Assembly: GCA_049698775.1 (NCBI GenBank)
Contig: JBAVYM010000009.1
Location: 15,616-79,615 of the forward strand
Length of the DNA: 64,000 nucleotides
Direction of reading: 5' to 3'
Source of the DNA: REEB76 sp049698775
Lineage (GTDB): Bacteria; Pseudomonadota; Gammaproteobacteria; Natronospirales; REEB76
Shown piece by piece: positions 8,633 to 14,646 of this stretch. The translations under genes were made by a program, and so were the position numbers. The notes beneath the pieces were generated by a model. That model saw only the letters and a list, made by a program, of their open reading frames with translations. It was not told where the DNA came from and ran no database searches. Positions within the stretch are counted from its first letter, which is position 1; each line of letters begins with the position of its first letter.

Positions 8633-8680
8633 GTCTGCGTGTTTACCTGATTCAAATCCGGCAATACGCAGGAGTCAATC

Positions 8681-8857
8681 TCACAAACGATCCAGCGGGC
8701 TGAGCACGCCTTTACCACCCTTGTTCATCACGTGCGTATATATCATGGTGGTGCTCACATCCTTGTGTCCCAGCAATTCCTGCACCGTGCGGATATCGTA
8801 ACCCGCCTGCAAGAGATGTGTGGCAAAGGAATGCCGCAGGACATGCAGCGTCTGCGG
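8681..8857 (-). pseudogene. intI: Integron integrase, C-terminal fragment
   Basis: The translation carries the last part of a tyrosine recombinase of the IntI type: LRHSFATHLLQAGYDIRTVQ (box II His-x-x-Arg region), ELLGHKDVSTTMIYTH with the nucleophilic Tyr, and the integron-specific tail KGGKGVLSPLDRL. The N-terminal domain, the first catalytic Arg and the IntI-specific additional domain are missing here. The matching N-terminus lies 0.9 kb away at 9720-9956 in the same orientation. In frame upstream is a piece of parC. The fragment cannot be an active recombinase. Confidence 0.9.
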
Positions 8858-8995
8858 TTTAAATCCGTCACCGATGTACGGCAGCGCCCGATCCAAGATC
8901 ACGTACCTGGAAAAATCCAGGTACGCCTTCTCGGTGAAGGCCTTCAGCGGCTGGCGCTCGGCGCCTGCGACGGCAAGGATGGACGTATTACTCAT
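8858..8995 (-). pseudogene. parC 5' fragment fused in frame to the intI fragment
   Basis: The 46 codons from the ATG at 8995 read like the N-terminus of topoisomerase IV subunit A: AERQPLKAFTEKAYLDFSRY then VILDRALPYIGDGFKP. Intact ParC/GyrA proteins have AYLDYSMYVI...GDGLKPVQRRI here. Directly after KP the frame switches to integrase (QTLHVLRHSF). The switch at about 8849-8858 is an illegitimate junction, and the ORF continues to 8681 (104 residues in all). A perfect palindrome (8903-8924) lies inside. No Shine-Dalgarno sequence is clear. A functional product is unlikely. Confidence 0.8.
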
Positions 8996-9159
8996 GGCTT
9001 AACCCGCGGACAATGCCGGAACCGCGCTATCACGCGGCTTGCGGGCGTCATGATACCGGGTGAAAGCGCCAGTTGTAACAGGGCGTATGCAGAGGCAGAG
9101 TTTCTCTAGGTCGTGCACTGACCTCACGATTCAAACCTCCGCCATGCTAAACTCTTTGA

Positions 9160-9348
9160 ATGAAGGTCAGGGAACTTGTGACCTTGATTGAGAAGGACGG
9201 CTGGAAGCAGGTTCGCCAGAAAGGCAGCCACCGGCAATTTCACCACGTTTCCAAACCCGGCACGGTTACAATCTCAGGCAATCCGGGAGTTGATGTTCCA
9301 CCGGGAACATTAAACAGCGTTTTGAAACAGGCCGGCCTTAAAAAGTAG
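9160..9348 (+). CDS. hicA: HicA family mRNA interferase toxin
   Basis: 62 residues with the double-stranded-RNA-binding-like HicA fold: MKVRELVTLIEKDGWKQVRQKGSHRQFHH contains the catalytic His24 in the GSH motif, and PGTLNSVLKQAGL is the conserved C-terminal helix. HicA toxins cleave mRNA and tmRNA. The antitoxin gene hicB follows 9 bases downstream, giving the usual toxin-first order. The pair lies between the two halves of the integron integrase and runs opposite to them. Confidence 0.9.
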   Translation: MKVRELVTLIEKDGWKQVRQKGSHRQFHHVSKPGTVTISGNPGVDVPPGTLNSVLKQAGLKK

Positions 9349-9357
9349 GTGATTCCT

Positions 9358-9576
9358 ATGCGATACATGGTTGTGGTTGAAGAAGGACCATCCAGCTTCG
9401 GTGCCTATGTACCGGATCTTCCGGGCTGCGTGGCCGTCGGAAAATCGCAACAGGAAGTCCTGAAACTTATCCAAGAAGCGATTGAGTTCCACCTGGAAGG
9501 AATCATGGAGAAAGGGAAATCCATGCCTACACCGCATTCATCCAGCATCTTCGTTGAGATTCATCCAACACAGTAA
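9358..9576 (+). CDS. hicB: HicB family antitoxin
   Basis: 72 residues from ATG 9358 (MRYMVVVEEG). It has the partial RNase-H-like HicB fold with SSFGAYVPDLPGCVAVGKSQQEVLKLIQEAI. The segment after about residue 55 is short and lacks a clear ribbon-helix-helix or HTH DNA-binding domain, so it belongs to the short HicB type. It neutralises HicA in the same operon. A GTG at 9349 in the same frame is a less likely start. Confidence 0.88.
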   Translation: MRYMVVVEEGPSSFGAYVPDLPGCVAVGKSQQEVLKLIQEAIEFHLEGIMEKGKSMPTPHSSSIFVEIHPTQ

Positions 9577-9595
9577 AATGTAGTGTCTGTTGATT

Positions 9596-9623
9596 GTTCC
9601 CGCGCATACCAGTGCACGGGAAC
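9596..9623 (+). terminator. Hairpin after hicAB, possible terminator
   Basis: GTTCCCGCGC (9596-9605) pairs with GCACGGGAAC (9614-9623) with one mismatch and an 8-base loop. It lies 20 bases after hicB. There is no U-tract, so this may be a weak terminator or just a palindrome. Confidence 0.4.
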
Positions 9624-9719
9624 CAAATTACGATTCTTTGCGCCCACGGTATGCATGGAGTTCATTCAAGAGCAGTCCGGTAACAGTTCGTCCGCAGAAA
9701 TCTGGCGCGAACTCGCCTT

Positions 9720-9956
9720 TCATTTCATGGCGGAGTGCGGAACAGCTTTGCGCTCTGCTGCCGGGTGAGTCAGAAACCGTTCCACCTCGGCAGCACCCAG
9801 TTCGCGTGGATACCGCTTGCCGTGGAACAGAATAAATCGCCTGGCCCAATCCACATAAGCATCTTCCGTCCGGATGCTGTAATGCCTGAGCCGGATTGCT
9901 TCTCGAATCTGGTCGAGCAGCTTGAGTGGCTTGGAGACAGTGGTTGGAGAATCCAT
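9720..9956 (-). pseudogene. intI: Integron integrase, N-terminal fragment
   Basis: The ORF begins MDSPTTVSKPLKLLDQIREA and continues with IRLRHYSIRTEDAYVDWARR and FILFHGKRYPRELGAAEVERF. This is the SAM-like core-binding domain typical of IntI proteins. Similarity ends after FLTHPAAERKA; the frame then reads a few unrelated residues to a stop at 9720. The start faces the cassette array, as in functional integrons. Together with 8681-8857 it represents one integrase gene broken by about 0.9 kb that holds hicAB and the parC piece. Confidence 0.9.
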
Positions 9957-10080
9957 ACGGAAGATTTTAGGCCGCCCTAAAATTCAAATCAAACGGTAAA
10001 TTGGCACGAGATGTAGAGCCCGACCTGCTTTTGTTGACATTAGACGACAAAGCTCACTAAAATCTCTCGGTCTAATTCAA

Positions 10081-10087
10081 GTTAGGC
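10081..10087 (+). other. attI/cassette 1 recombination point (GTTAGGC)
   Basis: GTTAGGC fits the GTTRRRY core site. It lies about 125 bases beyond the 5' end of the integrase N-terminal fragment, where attI is expected. The first cassette starts with TTAGGCC, which is complementary to the GGCCTAAC at that cassette's far end (10588-10595). The 9957-10080 stretch is therefore the attI region. I see no gene in it. Confidence 0.75.
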
Positions 10088-10146
10088 CGCAAAAAGTATC
10101 TGCTGTCACATGACCACACCTCCGCGTCCCGCAAATAGGCATATCT

Positions 10147-10560
10147 ATGAGTAAAGCTATTGAGAATCTGAAGTCGGCCCAGCAGCGAGCGATGGCTGGT
10201 CGTCCCAAGGTCGGCGGGTTTCCCTACCTTGCGGAAACGCTTCGCAAAGCGGGTGTAACGCGCAACATCTGGTCGCTGCCCGCCTGCCAAAGCTTGTATT
10301 TGACCGAGCAAGGCCCGGTCGTGACGCAAGGAAGTCCTCTTATCACCGGCATGGAGGACGTACCGTCATTCAATCAAGATGCTCTCATCACAGCACTGCG
10401 GACTGACCAGGCTGGCGAAAGCACTTTCCCAGAGTTCTTGGTGGCCACTTGGAAGGCGGGCGTCGTAAGCTACGACGTGGATTTCAGCAAAAGGACCGTC
10501 ACCTACTACGGGTCGGGCGGAGAAAGTTATGTCGAGTCGTATCCTGCTGCAAAGTTGTAG
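10147..10560 (+). CDS. Cassette 1: DUF1398 family protein
   Basis: 137 residues matching the DUF1398 (YbcV-like) family: KVGGFPYLAETLRKAGVTRN at the N-terminus, QSLYLTEQGPVVTQGSPLI in the middle, and FPEFLVATWKAGVVSYDVDF with RTVTYYG near the end. The function is unknown. Relatives are often found in cassette arrays and on plasmids. It is the only ORF of the first integron cassette, 65 bases after the attI junction. Its downstream attC has been split by an insertion sequence. Confidence 0.85.
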   Translation: MSKAIENLKSAQQRAMAGRPKVGGFPYLAETLRKAGVTRNIWSLPACQSLYLTEQGPVVTQGSPLITGMEDVPSFNQDALITALRTDQAGESTFPEFLVATWKAGVVSYDVDFSKRTVTYYGSGGESYVESYPAAKL

Positions 10561-10588
10561 GCGCATTGCGATGATCAAGACGGTTGCG

Positions 10589-10600
10589 GCCTAACAATTC
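10589..10600 (+). repeat. attC of cassette 1, left half (split by IS)
   Basis: GCCTAAC (10589-10595) is the R'' core box, followed by AATTC. The rest of the site is displaced 1.5 kb to 12128-12171 by the IS1111-type element. Confidence 0.8.
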
Positions 10601-10833
10601 TGTAAGAGACTTCCTGTCAACAGTGCGTGCTTGACTCTCTCGTCTTAAGCTTTCAGGCGTTTGCTCGTCATCATCGCGTTGTGCGCCTTGACGGGAGGCG
10701 GCATTGCCAGTGCGATGCGATGTTCAACGGTGCCAGACTGCATTTCTGTAAACGGTCTTGTTGAGCCGATTCTGTCGGCTCGGACCAAGGTATAAACCGC
10801 GCCCGGAGACCTCGTTCGTCCAGCGGTGTCGCC
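10601..10833 (-). ncRNA. Candidate bridge/seeker RNA region of the IS1111-type element
   Basis: Non-coding IS end downstream of the transposase, where IS1111-group elements encode their guide RNA. It aligns with 14647-14880. Conserved features are a hairpin GAGCC(10763-10767)/GGCTC(10777-10781) whose counterpart is GCACC/GGTGC (two compensatory changes, same 9-base loop), TTCTGTAA at 10744-10751 that copies the attC/IS junction at 10598-10605, and TCCAGCGG at 10819-10826 that resembles the attC L'' side (TCAAGCGG). Transcription, ends and function are inferred. No coding frame is credible here. It accounts for the gene-free stretch 10561-10942; the part after 10833 shows no similarity to the second copy. 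Confidence 0.6.
10604..10616. repeat. IS subterminal inverted repeat, transposase-distal end
   Basis: AAGAGACTTCCTG is the exact inverse of 12106-12118. The same 13 bp also occur at 14650-14662 in the solo end remnant. Confidence 0.9.
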
Positions 10834-10942
10834 CGTGACCGGGGATCAACCGGAACACGTGGATGACGACCGGATAGTTAGTCAGGTTCTCTCTGGGTGG
10901 GTCTGACCCGTGACTACCGCTTCGCGCTGACGTAGAACCCAT

Positions 10943-12040
10943 TCATATCATGGCAGCGACCGTGCGAGCCTGTTTGCCGGCCGGGCGCTGCACCATGGGG
11001 TGCTTCAGCCAGGCGTCGGCGTCGTAGGCCTCGTCGTGCGCGAGCATCGCCCACAGTTGCCGCGCATGCTTGTTGGCGATAGCCACCAGCACTTTGCCAA
11101 ATGGCATCCGGCAGGCCAACTGGCGGATCCAGATCTGCTCGGGCGTGGACTTCTCGGCGCTCACTGCTTGGGCACGCTGCAGGCTGCTGCGTGCGCCCTG
11201 GATCAGCAGCGTGCGCAGGTACGCATCGCCCCGGCAGCTGATGGTGCCAAGGCGCGTGTGCCCGCCACTCGAGTGCTGCGTCGGCACCAAACCGAGCCAG
11301 GCCGCGAGCTGCCGTCCGTTGCGAAAATCCTTGGCTGAGCCGAGAGTCGCGACTGCGGCGTCGGCCGTGAGCGGCCCGATCCCTGTGATGGCGCGCAGCC
11401 GCACGCAGCGTTCATCGGCCTTGGCGTGCGCTTCAATGCGTGCATCGCAGGCACCGATACGCTCCCGCACCTCGGCCCAGTGCGCACCGAGCTCATTCAG
11501 GAGTTCGTGCGTTTCCGCAGGCAGCGCCGCGAGCTGCTCCGGATTCGCCAGCACACGACGTAGCGCCACCTCGCTCTTCGCCACCACGATCCCGAATTCG
11601 GCGAGCAGTCCGCGCAGGCGGTTGCCGATTGCGAGGCTCTCCACTTTGTAGCCCTCGCGCACCCGGTGCCACGACAGCCGCGCTTGTTGCTCGACGCTCT
11701 TCACCGGCACAAACCGCATGTTGCCCTGCCGGGCGGCCGTGGCAATCGCCTCGGCATCGCTGCGGTCGTTCTTGGCTGTGCTGTTCTTGCGAAAGGGCTT
11801 CACGAACTGCGCCGCCATCAGCCGCGGCTGCAGGCCATAGTCCAGGCAGCGCCGTGCCCAGTGATGCGCCCCACTGCAGGCCTCCATCGCCACCACCGTA
11901 CCGCCCGGTACCTGGGCGAGCCACACGCTAAACGCCTCACGCCCCAAATCCCGCCAGCCCAGTACGCGGCCTGCCGCGTCCACCTCGCACACCGAAAACA
12001 CGCTCTTTGCCAAATCCACACCGATGGTTATAGTGTTCAT
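10943..12040 (-). CDS. IS110 family (IS1111 group) transposase
   Basis: 365 residues. The N-terminal RuvC-like DEDD domain shows Asp9 (GVDLAK), Glu53 (AMEACSG), Asp92 and Asp95 (KNDRSDAEA). The C-terminal Tnp_20 domain has ITGIGPLTADAAVAT and PTQHSSGGHTRLG, with Ser257/Ser258 at the position of the catalytic serine. The enzyme recombines DNA by serine and DEDD chemistry under guidance of an IS-encoded RNA. The start at 12040 is preceded by AGAGGAAG. All key residues are present, so it may be active. The longer frame to 12127 runs past the IS inverted repeat and is rejected. Confidence 0.93.
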   Translation of the reverse strand: MNTITIGVDLAKSVFSVCEVDAAGRVLGWRDLGREAFSVWLAQVPGGTVVAMEACSGAHHWARRCLDYGLQPRLMAAQFVKPFRKNSTAKNDRSDAEAIATAARQGNMRFVPVKSVEQQARLSWHRVREGYKVESLAIGNRLRGLLAEFGIVVAKSEVALRRVLANPEQLAALPAETHELLNELGAHWAEVRERIGACDARIEAHAKADERCVRLRAITGIGPLTADAAVATLGSAKDFRNGRQLAAWLGLVPTQHSSGGHTRLGTISCRGDAYLRTLLIQGARSSLQRAQAVSAEKSTPEQIWIRQLACRMPFGKVLVAIANKHARQLWAMLAHDEAYDADAWLKHPMVQRPAGKQARTVAAMI

Positions 12041-12105
12041 GGAGACTTCCTCTTCTGCTGACGGTTGTATACACACACCATCATGGCCCTCGAGGCCGTA
12101 GGGAG

Positions 12106-12118
12106 CAGGAAGTCTCTT
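12106..12118. repeat. IS subterminal inverted repeat, transposase-proximal end
   Basis: CAGGAAGTCTCTT, the inverse of 10604-10616, lies about 65 bases before the transposase start codon and about 10 bases from the boundary with attC. Confidence 0.9.
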
Positions 12119-12127
12119 TTTACTCAA

Positions 12128-12171
12128 TCAAGCGGACGCGGTTCCCGCGCCGCTTATTTCAAGCGTTATGC
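12128..12171 (+). repeat. attC of cassette 1, right half
   Basis: TCAAGCGGACGCG (L'' side), its partner CGCGCCGCTTATTTCAAGC, and the R' core GTTATGC (12165-12171). Joined to 10589-10600 it rebuilds a normal attC. Cassette 2 begins at 12166. Confidence 0.85.
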
Positions 12172-12189
12172 CCCTCAAGGAGAGTTTCG

Positions 12190-12537
12190 ATGATCCCGCT
12201 GCAAGAGGTTGATGTTCACACCGACAAAAAGGTGTTCTATAAGCTGCATCTTGTCGCACCAACTGGCGCGGCCCCTTTCTCTTCCGAGGTTCTCGTTTAC
12301 GACTCCGAGTTCAATCCTGCTTTTGCATCCACCGTGTCGTTTCATCAACATTTCCCAGACGCTGCTGCTGCTTTCGCCCACGCTATCAGTTGGGTCAAAG
12401 GTTATAGCCATGCCCATGGTTACACCATCAACCGCATCGACAATCCGTGCAATTGCGAGTTTCTTTCGCAAGCCGACCAACAGCAAACCATTAACGCGGC
12501 AGGGTTCACGTTACAGGTGCAGGTAAACGGGGCATAA
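12190..12537 (+). CDS. Cassette 2: hypothetical protein
   Basis: 115 residues, soluble, with alternating beta and alpha segments (VFYKLHLVAPTGAAPFSSEV, AFAHAISWVKGYSHAHGYTI) and two Cys at NPCNCEF. I do not recognise a family. AAGGAG lies nine bases before the ATG, and the TAA stop is inside the attC core GCATAAC, which is the normal arrangement for cassette genes. A shifted frame over the same bases (12209-12526) is a shadow. Confidence 0.75.
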   Translation: MIPLQEVDVHTDKKVFYKLHLVAPTGAAPFSSEVLVYDSEFNPAFASTVSFHQHFPDAAAAFAHAISWVKGYSHAHGYTINRIDNPCNCEFLSQADQQQTINAAGFTLQVQVNGA

Positions 12538-12587
12538 CAGTTCATTCAAGCGGACGGCTACGCCGCCGCTTAATTCAGGCGTTAGGC
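12532..12587 (+). repeat. attC of cassette 2
   Basis: R'' GCATAAC (12532-12538), AGTTCATTCAAGCGGACGG, the inverse arm CCGCCGCTTAATTCAGGC, and R' GTTAGGC (12581-12587). It is 56 bp long with the imperfect palindrome expected of attC. Confidence 0.9.
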
Positions 12588-12621
12588 CGCGCAAGCCACC
12601 GCCTCAGCAGGGTCGCCCTAT

Positions 12622-13050
12622 ATGAACACCCGGAAGCAGATCGAAGAACATATTGCCACTCAGCCCGAACCAAAACGCGGCGATATGCAAGAACTGCACC
12701 GCGTCATTCTGGCACAAATGCCAAAGTGCAAGTTGTGGTTCCTAGATGGCAAAGACGAACAGGGCAAGGTTGTCTCCAACCCAAACATAGGATACGGACT
12801 GCAGATCATCAAATATGCCGACGGAAGAACCAAGGACTTCTATCAAATTGGCATGAGCGCAAACACGACAGGAATCTCCATCTACATCCTTGGCATCGAA
12901 GACAAGAAGTATTTGGCCCAAGCGTATGGAAAGGAGCTCGGCAAGGCGAGTGTCACCGGCTATTGCATCAAGTTCAAAAAGCTCAAGGATATAGACACTG
13001 ACGTACTCGTCGCCGCAATACGGTATGGAGTTGAGCAAACAAGCATCTAA
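12622..13050 (+). CDS. Cassette 3: DUF1801 domain protein
   Basis: 142 residues with the DUF1801 (YdhG-like) fold: HRVILAQMPKCKLWFLDGKD, YADGRTKDFYQIGMS and TGYCIKFKKLKDIDTDVLV are the typical blocks. The function is unknown; relatives have an SCP2-like or frataxin-like alpha/beta sandwich. It is the only gene of the third integron cassette, with AGCAGGG before the start. Confidence 0.85.
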   Translation: MNTRKQIEEHIATQPEPKRGDMQELHRVILAQMPKCKLWFLDGKDEQGKVVSNPNIGYGLQIIKYADGRTKDFYQIGMSANTTGISIYILGIEDKKYLAQAYGKELGKASVTGYCIKFKKLKDIDTDVLVAAIRYGVEQTSI

Positions 13051-13074
13051 CAACTCGGTCGAGGCACGAGCGCG

Positions 13075-13131
13075 GCCTAACCCCTCGTTCAAGGCGGACG
13101 GCTGCGCCGCCGCTTAACTCCAGCGTTAGCC
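13075..13131 (+). repeat. attC of cassette 3
   Basis: R'' GCCTAAC (13075-13081), TTCAAGGCGGACGGC, the inverse arm GCCGCCGCTTAACTCCAGC, and R' GTTAGCC (13125-13131). 57 bp. Confidence 0.9.
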
Positions 13132-13154
13132 TCCTTCCAATCATTGGGACACAA

Positions 13155-14063
13155 ATGAAACGCCTTCTTCTCGTTGCATTGCTCGCAATCTCGTTCACGG
13201 CCAGCGCCGTCGTTATTCGTAGCGATGTCAAGGATGCCAAGTATCGAGTTCCGGCTTCGGCATTTCCCGCGCTGGTCGACATGCCTGGTGAGGGACATGG
13301 CGTCCTAATTGCACCTCAGTGGGTCGTAACCGCAGCTCACGCGGCGCCAATGCAAGGCATGGAAGAAGACGTAACTATCGGCGGTGTGGCGCGCAAGGTC
13401 AAACGTGTCATCACTTATCCGGGCTACAAGAGACTGCCTGACCAGCTGGTCAAGCAGGCCTTGGCATCCGGCGATTTCTCCAAGGCGCATGCATTTCTTG
13501 CGTCGTCCAACGATATCGCGCTGATCGAACTTGTGTCTCCAGTAACGGATGTAGCTCCCGTTCCCCTCTATCGCGGGAACAAAGAGGTGGGGATGACCGT
13601 AGAGCTTGTGGGCAAGGGCGCCACGGGCAATGGCACCGAAGGCCAGGATCCTCACAGCTCGCATCGCACCGTCTTGCGCCGTGCCTTCAACGTGATTGTC
13701 GGTGCCGACGCCCGCTATGTTTGGTATCGTTTTGACCCGCCTCCATCTGCTTTGCCGCTTGAAGGCGCGACGGGAAGCGGCGACAGCGGCGGCCCCTTGC
13801 TCATCGGAAATGGGAGTTCAAGGCAACTCGTCGGCCTGGCCTCTTGGAGCAAATATCCACCGGGCCATCCATTTTTGAGCAAATATGCACCGGGTCGCCC
13901 ATTCGTGGAAGGCCTCTACGGCGAAATCGTGTACGCCGTTCGCATCTCAAGCTACATCCAATGGATAGAAGGCGTGATATCTGTGCCCGCGAGTGCCCGT
14001 ACTCGGCTTCAGCCAGCGGAGGCTAACAACTCAATCCAGCGGACGCGCTATGCGCGCCGCTGA
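13155..14063 (+). CDS. Cassette 4: secreted trypsin-like serine protease
   Basis: 302 residues: a signal peptide (MKRLLLVALLAISFTASA) and a chymotrypsin-fold S1 domain with the complete triad: His62 in VVTAAHA, Asp120 in SSNDIALIEL and Ser211 in GSGDSGGPLL. It is likely periplasmic or secreted. A short repeat (SKYPPGHPFLSKYAPGRPF) lies near residue 240. The last 15 or so residues (ANNSIQRTRYARR) are encoded by the attC site itself, so the tail is a by-product of cassette structure. A secreted protease in a cassette next to toxin-antitoxin genes may act on the envelope or on competitors; this is speculation. Confidence 0.87.
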   Translation: MKRLLLVALLAISFTASAVVIRSDVKDAKYRVPASAFPALVDMPGEGHGVLIAPQWVVTAAHAAPMQGMEEDVTIGGVARKVKRVITYPGYKRLPDQLVKQALASGDFSKAHAFLASSNDIALIELVSPVTDVAPVPLYRGNKEVGMTVELVGKGATGNGTEGQDPHSSHRTVLRRAFNVIVGADARYVWYRFDPPPSALPLEGATGSGDSGGPLLIGNGSSRQLVGLASWSKYPPGHPFLSKYAPGRPFVEGLYGEIVYAVRISSYIQWIEGVISVPASARTRLQPAEANNSIQRTRYARR

Positions 14064-14076
14064 TTTCCAGTTAGCG
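14021..14076 (+). repeat. attC of cassette 4
   Basis: R'' GGCTAAC (14021-14027), CAATCCAGCGGACGCG, the inverse arm CGCGCCGCTGATTTCCA, and R' GTTAGCG (14070-14076). The stop codon of the protease lies within it. Confidence 0.88.
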
Positions 14077-14129
14077 CCCACAGTAACGTTTCGGTTGATA
14101 CGTAACTACATTGTAGTTATAATCTGTGC

Positions 14130-14408
14130 ATGACCGAGCTGCGCTTCGAGTGGGATCCGGCCAAGGCCGCCGCAAACATCAAGAAGCATGGCATCGGCTT
14201 CGATGAAGCCAAGTCCGTGTTTGCTGACGAGCGGGCCAAGCTCATCGCTGATCCGCAGCATTCGGATAACGAGGACCGGTTCGTCCTGCTCGGGCTAAGC
14301 ACAAGGCTCAGATTGCTTGTCGTTTGCCACTGTTATCGCAGCAAGAGCAACACGATCCGAATCATTTCGGCCAGAAAGGCTACGGCCACTGAGTCTCGGC
14401 AATACTGA
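14130..14408 (+). CDS. brnT: Cassette 5: BrnT family toxin
   Basis: 92 residues with the RelE-like BrnT fold: FEWDPAKAAANIKKHGIGFDEAKSVF is the diagnostic N-terminus, followed by RFVLLGLSTRLRLLVVCHC and IRIISARKAT. BrnT is an mRNA interferase that arrests growth. The antitoxin gene brnA follows 11 bases after. The pair occupies the fifth and last cassette. Confidence 0.92.
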   Translation: MTELRFEWDPAKAAANIKKHGIGFDEAKSVFADERAKLIADPQHSDNEDRFVLLGLSTRLRLLVVCHCYRSKSNTIRIISARKATATESRQY

Positions 14409-14419
14409 TAGGTGCTCCC

Positions 14420-14629
14420 ATGCGCAAAGAATACGATTTCTCCAAAGCCAAGAAGAACCCCTACGCTCCTCAGCTCAAGAAGCAAATCACTATTCGCTTG
14501 GACGGTGATGCGATTGATTACTTCAAGTCAGTTTCGGAGGAGGTCGGGATCCCATACCAGAGCCTGATCAACCTTTACTTGCGAGATTGCGCTGCCACTC
14601 ACAAGCAGCTCGACTTGTCGTGGAAGTAA
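14420..14629 (+). CDS. brnA: Cassette 5: BrnA family antitoxin
   Basis: 69 residues. The N-terminus (EYDFSKAKKNPYAPQLKKQI) wraps the toxin; ITIRLDGDAIDYFKSVSEEVGIPYQSLINLYLRD is the ribbon-helix-helix DNA-binding domain that represses the brnTA promoter. It sits directly downstream of brnT in the standard order. Confidence 0.92.
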   Translation: MRKEYDFSKAKKNPYAPQLKKQITIRLDGDAIDYFKSVSEEVGIPYQSLINLYLRDCAATHKQLDLSWK

Positions 14630-14634
14630 GCGGG

Positions 14635-14646
14635 CGCTGACAGTTC
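14635..14646 (+). repeat. attC of cassette 5, left half only
   Basis: CGCTGAC (a one-base variant of the core box, complementary to the TTAGCG that starts this cassette) followed by AGTTC. The right half is missing because the site runs straight into an IS end. Confidence 0.7.

Larger units (their letters stand above)
10601..12127 (-). mobile_element. IS110 family, IS1111-type insertion sequence in attC
   Basis: About 1.53 kb. It contains one transposase gene on the minus strand, a short region upstream of it and about 340 bases of non-coding sequence downstream of it. The subterminal inverted repeats AAGAGACTTCCTG (10604-10616) and CAGGAAGTCTCTT (12106-12118) are exact over 13 bp and sit a few bases inside the boundaries, as in the IS1111 group. 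The element interrupts an integron attC between AATTC and (A)TCAAGCGG, the target of the IS1111-attC group. The exact ends are inferred from the reconstructed attC and could be off by a few bases. Confidence 0.88.

Noticed and set aside
9001..9159. parE or other coding sequence upstream of the parC fragment
   Set aside because: About 36 codons without a stop precede the parC start on the minus strand, but they do not resemble the ParE C-terminus or any family I recognise.
12041..12127. N-terminal extension of the IS transposase
   Set aside because: Passes through the IS inverted repeat to the attC boundary; family members start at MNTITIGVDLAK.
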